Assembly (NCBI GenBank): GCA_036674765.1
Contig: JARVKI010000143.1
Coordinates: forward strand, 1 to 64,000
Direction of reading: 5' to 3'
DNA: 64,000 bases
Source of the DNA: Seiridium cupressi
Taxonomy: Eukaryota; Ascomycota; Sordariomycetes; Amphisphaeriales; Sporocadaceae
The notes under the pieces are model-generated. The model did no database searches. It had not been told where the DNA came from and saw only the letters and a program-made list of their open reading frames with translations. How positions within the stretch are numbered: the stretch's first letter is position 1; the number at the start of each line of letters is the position of its first letter. The translations under genes and the position numbers were made by a program. This document shows, one piece after another, positions 56,805 through 64,000 of the stretch.

Positions 56805-59800
56805 GGTAACGGAGAAGACCTGCACCCGTGGCGACGGGGAGAACGTCCACGCTCACGCTGACTGTGCAACCTCAGAAGTGAATCTCGAGAGAGGCGGGAC
56901 TACTAGGTCCACATGGAGGTGGCAACGACATACTTTAAGGTTATGGGACCAACACAAGCTTAACTTCAATCAACCAGTTCGTTCCCGCAGGTGACGCAGA
57001 TCGTGTGCCAGATTCCTGGGTGACAGCTTGCTGGTGCTCGATACCCCTGCGTTGATCAAACCCCACGCAACCCGAAACTTGGGCACGATTCGTTCGTTGG
57101 TTTCCCCTTGGGACAAGGCCGGACCGGCGCTCGGTATGAGCGGTAAAGAGCCTCACAGGATCGATAACCTAGCAGTGTAACCATCGAGGACACTGCCATG
57201 TTCCATCTACCCCAGAAGGTGGACGGCGTTGGAGCGTGTAACAGACGGGGTGAAGTGAACTGGCCTGCCATGGCAGCAATCAATGATGATTAGGAAATTA
57301 CCGCAAGTAGTTTCTCGAGATGCTTGCGTTCACCACTGTGATGGTATTGAAAACGATGGTAGGCTTTGTGTCATCGCGTAACTTCTCAGGCTGTGAGGTT
57401 GTGTTGTTCGAACGATCCTTCAACGGCGATCGAAACTCACTGGTACGCTAGCGGTTTAGCATGGACGCTGGCAGTCAGGAAGGTCTAATCATGGATGCTT
57501 TCGTTATCTTGTATTGTTCTTGGTGAGGACATTTGCCAGGATGTCAACAGTCCATACGGTCTTGAGCCTGGGTGCAGTTGTTGACCAGCAAGTGCTTGTG
57601 GATCAGCTGAAAAGCGGCTGTTGTCAGTTGAGTTTTAGGGGTGCGCCTAAAGTGAGGAGACAAGTGCTTTTCCAAGTTGTGCAGGTGGCTTTTGGCGGCA
57701 AATAAGCATACCGGTTGCAATTGCATCCCGCCTGTCAAGGTGCGACGAAGATGTCACCGCCACGTATGTCATCTTTCTTACAATCGACGTTTCTGCTGGT
57801 CACAACGCCCAGCTTGCTCTGGGATGACCGGGAAGGGTGCCCTAGGTAGCAAAGTCCCTGGAACACCCCGGCCCGACAAATGCGCCATTGTGGTTGGCAC
57901 CGTCGGAGAGGCGTATCAAGGTAGAAGGAGAGGACATGCCAGGAGCGCTAAACACGACCACCTCCGTCTTTCCTCCTTCTCCTAGACTGCCCCGTTGACC
58001 ATGATTTCAGTCACCAACCAGCGTTACCACTTGTTACGAGAGCTTCGCGACTCTTTGATCTGTGTGGTTCTGCACGGGTAGGACCGTGCCGCTACACTAG
58101 TGTTCGGGTGCCATCGTCCCCGGGAACTTCATGTCAGGAGCCGCTGTGGTGGGGCCGCATGTCAGGCTCGATGGATGCGCCAAGTCAGGAACAAACGGCC
58201 AAGTTGTTAGTGGCCGTACTTTGAATAAAAAATCAGCCAGAGAGAGTCGGGACTGAGTATGGATCTCTGGTAAGGCTTTCACATCGATTGCCACCCCCTT
58301 AACCATAGACCACACCGACAAGTCTCGCGCTTCCCGAGGATCCGCCATCACACATTCTCACTGCTTCATGGTTGGATACTGTATCAGATCATGATAAGGC
58401 TGGGATTATACCAAGTTGAGCCCTGGACAAAGTCAAGATTCAATGGTAGACCGAACAATACCTAAATAGTGAGCTTGATGGGTAACGGCTCGCAAGTTGT
58501 TGTGGACCTATTTCACGCATTTGTTGTCGTCCAGACTCGATCGAAATTTCCAAGTTCTCCCCAAGTCGCATGATCCCTTACACGATACCCGTCTCCCGGC
58601 CGAGGCGCGACTATGAGCTCTGAGACTGGCCTGTCTGATGATAGTTACTCTAGGGGTATCGGAGATTGATGCTTACGATCTCAGCTCCTAGACTTGGTGA
58701 GTCTTTAGTTCCGAGCCAGTTAGTCATAGGATGAGTGACCATACCTCTGACTCCATTGGGGGACTTGTTCGGATTGGTCAACGAGTTTGGAAAGTGTAGA
58801 TACATGTTTAATCATGGATAAGTTTGAAGCTAGGTCGCGAGATTCTGAGTTCAAGTGCCAGTGCATCAGAGTTTTTTTTTTTTTTTTTTTAGTTTTTTTT
58901 TTTTTTAGTTTTTTTTAAAAAAAAAAAACTAAAAAAAACTTTGTACAAAAATAAAGGCAATGGGGAGACGCATTTGACAAGTCCAAAACTCAGGACGTTC
59001 TATCTATCCTCATAGACCTGCCCTTCACATTTTCACATGTAAGACTACATTACCATGATGTTGACGGTGCAATCACCACTGGAAGAACCTAACTATAGTA
59101 CAAGCACTGCATCGAGATGCCCTGAAACCTAAGAAGTAATACCGATAGCTTGGGAAAATTGGCTGTTACTGCATTGTTTATAACTATAACGTCGGGAATA
59201 GCCTCAATCTTGAGGAGGAACTTGAAAAGTTTCCTGCATCCTGCCCTGATTGAATAAACAGAACTCTTGACAAGATTTGGTGGGATCCAGATCATTCAGG
59301 TGCAAGAGTCCGCAGAGAAAGTTCGAAAGAAATGCCTTGCCAGTCGCCATTTGTCTTATGACCGCGGGCTATCAGCTTGTAGATGCACTCCTCGACATGG
59401 GTTTAGTCGACATGCGCGCCGTCCTGGCTACTCGAAACGGCGATATAGTGATGCAGCTGGCCGCGATAAGTGGTTAATGCACAGCCCCTGGCGAGCTTCT
59501 ATCTGTAGATTCTAGACAGGCCTGGACCCTACCTCTAAGGCAGAAGGCTGCTGGTCTCGCAAGGATATGGTAGAACAAGGCCGTCTCGACATGATTTCGC
59601 TACTCTGGTCGGCTGCCGAGGCGTAAAACGTTATTCTGGACCCGGAGACGTGCTGCAATGCAATCGCAGTCGCAAGAGGGCGCCGTCGCAAGAGGGGATG
59701 GACCTCATGCATGCGCCTCCCTAATATCAATTTCGGAAAGACAAGCCCCCGATCGGTTTTATATGCAGATAGTGCGAGGAACTTAACTGCTCTATCTCAT

Positions 59801-60457
59801 CGAGAAGTTCGTCGATATGGTGTGCCCAGCGGCTAGACTTGGCTGAAAGGAACATAATACGATACGAGCTTGAAACGGTTGGATGACGAGAAACATAACG
59901 TAGTCCACCAATAGTCTTGGTCTATTGAGCCTCAAACAATCTTTCAATGGTGAAAGCCAAGTGTTGGAACTCTAATTGACCAACTATAATCAAGGACCGC
60001 ATAGTGCTCTTGACTAAGCCTATGGCCTGGCTTTGGGGAGTAAAATGTGTGTAATTCTGGCTCAAGTGCGAACCAAGAGGCGTCTTACAATGTATGTCAA
60101 GACATCTATATGGAGATAAATAAGAGTTTTGGGCCGTACCGAATGACTGACATTAGGTATTTAACTATTACACATTTAAGTGCTCCCACAATATCCAACA
60201 GCCTAATGTAGAGCGAGCACGACCTATAGGCGGGATCTTCCGGACACCAGAGCGGGCGCCGATAACGTCAGGACCCTGAGCCTCGGAACGCCACTCTGGG
60301 GCCGAGTATTTTGTTCTTGTCATTTCATCCAACCCTCATCACTACCTAAACCTCCATAAAGCGACGGAGCGTCAATAATAGCATCTCCACTTCTGCTGCA
60401 CTTCAGAGTATAACAGACAATACTTCATTTTCGGGTAGACGAGTCCTCCTGGTCAGC
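56805..60457. other. long intergenic stretch
   Basis: About 3.6 kb with no supportable gene. It includes a T/A palindromic tract at 58870-58941, described separately, and AT-rich blocks around 59000-60200. Open frames reach only about 100 codons and have no recognisable features. Confidence 0.5.
58870..58941. repeat. T-run/A-run imperfect palindrome
   Basis: AGT20, AGT14, AGT8 is followed directly by A12-CT-A8-CT. The right half is close to the reverse complement of the left, so the transcript or single strand could fold into a long A:T hairpin. No coding content. Confidence 0.8.
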
Positions 60458-60925
60458 ATGTCGCGCCTCCCGTCTCTTGCCTGCCGCATCGTGCGCCCAG
60501 CAGCACGTCTTCACCCACGGACGACGACCATGCCAATCACCCGGCGCGCAACCTACGCAACCAGCCCCTTCAGCAACGCGCCCTCGCCTCCTCGCCTGCC
60601 AGCCGAAGAACAGGCCGAATTCGAGCGCCTGCAACGAGCCGCCAACACACAGGAATCTCTCGACCCAGCCGACCGCGCCCCCGCCACCACCACACAGATC
60701 AACCCGGAACCGGCAAACCTGCACTCGCCCATTGCCGAAGAGGCATTATCAAACCCTGCGACGCTGGGCGAGGTGTCGAACCTGCCGCTGCGGAAGGGCG
60801 CGCCGCCGGAGTTCGAGGGTGAGGTCAATCCCAAGACGGGTGAGGTCGGCGGGCCGAAGAATGAGCCGTTGCGGTGGGGACATTCGGGGGACTGGAGCTA
60901 TAATGGGCGTGTTACCGATTTCTGA
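60458..60925 (+). CDS. SDHAF4: succinate dehydrogenase assembly factor 4, mitochondrial
   Basis: Single exon, 155 aa. The N-terminus is Arg/Ser/Ala-rich without acidic residues (MSRLPSLACRIVRPAARL), a good mitochondrial presequence. The middle is Pro/Ala/Glu-rich and poorly structured. The C-terminus carries the DUF1674 signature: GEVNPKTGEVGGPKNEPLRW followed by GDWSYNGRVTDF. This matrix protein (Sdh8 in yeast) binds the FAD-loaded Sdh1 subunit and promotes its assembly into complex II. The family's final motif (GD-W-x-Y-x-GR-x-x-DF) is complete. The protein is somewhat longer than yeast Sdh8, as usual in filamentous fungi. Confidence 0.93.
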   Translation: MSRLPSLACRIVRPAARLHPRTTTMPITRRATYATSPFSNAPSPPRLPAEEQAEFERLQRAANTQESLDPADRAPATTTQINPEPANLHSPIAEEALSNPATLGEVSNLPLRKGAPPEFEGEVNPKTGEVGGPKNEPLRWGHSGDWSYNGRVTDF

Positions 60926-61666
60926 GTATGAGATCTGCCTGCTTCGGCCTTCAAGAGGCATGGATTGGCGGAGTCGCGCAGCAATCGAAGAGGAGTGTGG
61001 GACATGTATAATAGGAACAGCAAATTCGTGGAGCGCTTGGACAATACTAGGAGGACTATCAACGTAACGGTGGAAACTGAAGACATGATTTTCACCTGCC
61101 CTTTACATGGGCCTAGGCGTGCGAATCGACGGGCATGGGACATCAAGTCCTTGGGCATGCTATGCTGGCACGGCATACGAAGCATGTCACTACCCTACAC
61201 CCAATCACGGGAACCAGTTAATGGACCGACCGAACATTGAGGGAAAATCGAAGACGTCGATCGCCATGTACAACAATTGCATCATATAGAGAATAGACAG
61301 ATTCCCTAGGAAGGGCTGGGGAACTAGCATAGGCTTTTGCATAGCTAGTGTTGTATAAAGATTACAAAGCATCATTATCAAATACTGTCATAAAGTGAAT
61401 AGTATCAATTAACAAGCAGGTAACTGCGAACGCCACGCTATGCTACCAGCCCGGCCCAACCCAGAGGTATCTCGAGAGTTTAAAAGCAGAATATGATAAA
61501 AGCAGCGCCATGCCTGCCTGTGTGGATATCGTACATAAACCCAGATATCCCGAAAATCGAGCCTTCTCCGTAGATGTGATTCCGGAAAAAAAGATATTCG
61601 TAGCCCTCCGACGAATTGGGAAAATAAGCACTTTGTAAGCTCTCAAGCAGGTGGAATGCTCAAAGC
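60926..61666. other. convergent intergenic gap
   Basis: The 3' UTRs of the SDHAF4 gene and the Rxt3 gene meet here. No additional gene seen. Confidence 0.5.
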
Positions 61667-64000
61667 TTACGCTGCCTTTTCAGGCTCCAGTTCAGCAGAG
61701 CCCGACTTGTTAACTTCTATGGTCTGAACATCGGCATCTCCACTGGATTCACGGACCTCTTGCGTCGCATTCAAGGTCCCTGTGCCGTGTTCGCTGCCAT
61801 TGGTAGGGCTCGCACTGCTGACCTCGATAGGATGATTCTCCTTGTCTGCCACCCCATTCACGCGTGAACCATCTGTGGCCTTCTCCACCTTTTTGCCACC
61901 AACATCTACGACTTGGGATCTATCGACCTCGCTCATGGCCTTGCGAATACGTTCGCGACGGCCCCTGCCCCGAAGTCTGCTCTGAGGCGCAGCTCCGTCC
62001 ACCCATCGAATTTGTTCGATTTTGAAGCTGAGACCATCGTGTATGCTCTTTCTGCCCCTATATGAGCCACCAAACTCGCGGCTCATAATGCCATATCTCG
62101 TAGTACCAGCATATTTGACCAGGTTGGGCAGGATCAGGATGGTGACGTGAAGGTCGCGGTCGAGAGGTACGTGCATGGGGCCGGTGACAGGAGGTACGGT
62201 AAGAACATCTTGGGGACCCTTTTCGACAACGTTGGCGCCACGAGCCTTACTCTTAGGCGTCTGGCGTTCCAGGCCAAGCAGGCTAGTGTCCACATCATCT
62301 TGCCACTCCCCACGAAACCAGCCTGCATGAATACAAGCAGCAACAATGTCACTGTCGTCTGTATAGATGTCCGTACCCCAAACGGAACGGTTCCTGGTGA
62401 CTTCCTCGCGACAATGAGGCTCCAGGTGTCTTCGATGAACCTTGACGGTGAGAGTCGAGTTCTCGTTCTCTTCAATCAGATCTCTTGGCAAAGGCTTCGG
62501 CTTTGTTCTGAAACCGCCCTTTGAATGAGTTCTAAAGTGGTCGGCCTTGATGTCCGGGTCATAAAGTATGTCGCCCAAGTGTTTGCGAGGTTTGTGAGCG
62601 ACGCTGTCAAGGACCATTTGAGAGTCGACGGTCTTCTTGGTCTTAGGGACAATGACGGGTGCTTGCGGTGTCTGCTTCGCCGACGTGGTATTGTTGTTGG
62701 ACCTGGGGATCTGATGATTATGGGTCATCGAGAGGCCTGTGGGAGAGTGCACCGGGGTTCCCGACTTCATGTTCTTGAGCGGGCTGTGGGTTGCATGTAG
62801 CGGTGAGGCAGTTCTTTCGGGGCCGTGGTGATGATGGTGATGATGACTGGAAATAGCGTTATCAGTAAACTGAATGTGCTGGAAAGGGTTGCCCGTGGAG
62901 ACATACTGATGATGGTGATGAGCATGGTTGGTCCTAGCACGTTTGGTCCGCCCGACGGGAGTGAGGCGACCGGTGCTATCATCATCACCCTTGTTCTCAT
63001 CAACATCCTTGGGCTTCCTCTGGCGTTTACGAGGCTGTTTTGCAGGGGGTTCTGCGCTCACTTCGGGCGGCGTAGGCTCAGCAACATCATCACGTCGGAG
63101 GCCGGCATTGGTGAAAGGGAGATGAGAGGGACCCGGGCTGGGCATTCCGAACGCGCTGGCACCGGTTCCTATGCCGGAAAACATGCGGCCGAATTCGCTC
63201 TTAATTCCAGGCTCACCAGAAGGAGTCATTGATTGCGGCTGTGCTCCTTGAACTGCCTGAGGCAGTGGAGAGATTCGACCCTTGCGATTAATCTCACCAA
63301 TGGCCAGGAAGCCGCCGCTTTGTTGACGAGCCAAAGGCGGAGCTGGATGACCATCATCCAGAGATCGCGGATGTCGATGGTTCTCAGACAGGGTACCGTG
63401 ACCGCCATTGTAAGCGACTGAAGGCGGTGTTGGACCTTCTTCATCTGGTCGTCCTCGATGTGGCGGCTGTTGCTGTTGGTGGTGGAGAGGCATATGGGCA
63501 AACCTGTGGCGATCAGGGGAGTCGAATGGTTGTGGCCCTCGCTCAGGTTGAGTGACTGGAATTCCATGTGAAGGCGGTGGCCCGGAATGGGGATATCGGT
63601 CATTGGGCGGAAGAGAGTGTGCAGGATACGGGCCGTACGGAGGAGCAGTGGTCGCAGGATGCTCAGCGGGCCCTGAACGCATTCCATAGGCAGGTTCATA
63701 CTGACCCCTCGGTGGTGCCTGTTCATACCCAGGCCGTAGCTGCCAACCTGACGCCTCTCGAGGATCGCGTATGAAAGGCGGCGGACCTTGAGGGCCTGGG
63801 GGTCCCTGAGGCCCAAAATCTCCAGGACGCCCTCGACTGGGATCTGAAGAAGTCCGTTCTCTCCGCTCGCGTTCCCGCATGTCGAATTGGCGTTCCCTGT
63901 CCATTCTCTCGCGCTCCATACGTTCCATGTGTTCACGTTCTGACATAAATGGCGGTTGATGTTGTTGTTGTTGAGCTCGCTGCTGCTCTTCGAATCGAGC
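61667..64000 (-). CDS. RXT3: Rxt3-family subunit of the Rpd3L histone deacetylase complex (5' end missing)
   Basis: At least 777 codons on the minus strand; the frame is still open at the window edge (FEEQQRAQQQQHQPPF before MSEREHMERM), so the N-terminus is cut off. Residues near the edge are Arg/Glu-rich, then Pro/Gly/Gln-rich and low-complexity, with two His runs and a basic motif (KQPRKRQRKPK) as a likely nuclear localisation signal. The conserved domain starts at HLGDILYDPDIKADHF and includes GGFRTKPKPLPRDLIEENEN, STLTVKVHRRHL, REEVTRNRSVWGTDIYTDDS and DIVAACIHAGWFRGEWQDDV, ending at DTSLLGL and later TRYGIMSREFGGSYRGRKS. Rxt3 is a structural subunit of the large Rpd3 corepressor, acting in chromatin silencing and stress response. 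The acidic tail is variable. Stop TAA at 61669-61667. Confidence 0.92.
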   Translation of the reverse strand, partial: ARFEEQQRAQQQQHQPPFMSEREHMERMERERMDRERQFDMRERERRERTSSDPSRGRPGDFGPQGPPGPQGPPPFIRDPREASGWQLRPGYEQAPPRGQYEPAYGMRSGPAEHPATTAPPYGPYPAHSLPPNDRYPHSGPPPSHGIPVTQPERGPQPFDSPDRHRFAHMPLHHQQQQPPHRGRPDEEGPTPPSVAYNGGHGTLSENHRHPRSLDDGHPAPPLARQQSGGFLAIGEINRKGRISPLPQAVQGAQPQSMTPSGEPGIKSEFGRMFSGIGTGASAFGMPSPGPSHLPFTNAGLRRDDVAEPTPPEVSAEPPAKQPRKRQRKPKDVDENKGDDDSTGRLTPVGRTKRARTNHAHHHHQYVSTGNPFQHIQFTDNAISSHHHHHHHGPERTASPLHATHSPLKNMKSGTPVHSPTGLSMTHNHQIPRSNNNTTSAKQTPQAPVIVPKTKKTVDSQMVLDSVAHKPRKHLGDILYDPDIKADHFRTHSKGGFRTKPKPLPRDLIEENENSTLTVKVHRRHLEPHCREEVTRNRSVWGTDIYTDDSDIVAACIHAGWFRGEWQDDVDTSLLGLERQTPKSKARGANVVEKGPQDVLTVPPVTGPMHVPLDRDLHVTILILPNLVKYAGTTRYGIMSREFGGSYRGRKSIHDGLSFKIEQIRWVDGAAPQSRLRGRGRRERIRKAMSEVDRSQVVDVGGKKVEKATDGSRVNGVADKENHPIEVSSASPTNGSEHGTGTLNATQEVRESSGDADVQTIEVNKSGSAELEPEKAA

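Noticed and set aside
1..64000. CRISPR arrays, bacterial operons, riboswitches, ribosome binding sites
   Set aside because: The window is eukaryotic; no regularly spaced repeats or polycistronic arrangement were seen.

Overview
This window is nuclear DNA from a filamentous ascomycete (Pezizomycotina). The genes have short introns (about 45-130 nt) with GTRNGT donors and CTRAY branch sites. The protein families are typically fungal: OPT and MFS transporters, a rhodopsin-like integral membrane protein, a DUF7703-type protein, Rxt3, SDHAF4 and a fungal C2H2-type regulator. I cannot fix the genus. Nothing suggests a bacterial, viral or organellar origin, and there is no operon structure.

Layout, left to right. 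The first 100 bases are mononucleotide runs that look like a poor contig end. A zinc-finger regulator (1.3-3.5 kb) is followed by a long empty stretch and a five-exon polytopic membrane protein (6.6-8.7 kb). A decayed membrane-protein gene interrupted by a 23-base C run lies at 9.5-10.8 kb. Next come a complete cytosolic-type seryl-tRNA synthetase with one GC-AG intron (12.0-13.6 kb), a tandem NTF2/SnoaL-like protein, a DUF7703-type membrane protein, a membrane-anchored double-psi beta-barrel protein and, on the minus strand, a rhodopsin-like protein (19.8-21.4 kb). A triple-repeat, probably GPI-anchored surface protein lies at 25.7-26.6 kb. A frameshifted Cys-rich hypothetical gene (29.1-30.6 kb) and a three-exon RNase H gene (31.3-32.4 kb) come before an AT-rich gene desert (32.4-37.0 kb).

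The right half holds an OPT-type oligopeptide transporter (37.0-39.6 kb), a Git1-like MFS permease with two micro-exons (41.1-42.9 kb), an FAD monooxygenase (43.4-44.7 kb), an interrupted F-box/LRR-like gene (45.5-46.8 kb), a SUR7/PalI-type four-TM protein, an arylsulfotransferase-type secreted protein with an in-frame stop (50.2-52.0 kb), a frameshifted substrate-binding-protein relic (53.8-54.6 kb), a Cys-rich single-pass membrane protein, the SDH assembly factor SDHAF4 and, running off the right edge, the Rpd3L histone deacetylase subunit Rxt3.

The genes do not form an obvious pathway or biosynthetic cluster. Housekeeping genes (SerRS, SDHAF4, Rxt3) are mixed with accessory secreted, membrane and transport genes. 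The main signal is that five accessory reading frames are each broken by one or a few lesions, among long intergenic tracts with homopolymer runs. This could be real gene decay or consensus errors in the assembly. I did not find a new defence, mobile or biosynthetic system. No CRISPR array, intact transposon, rRNA or tRNA gene was recognised.
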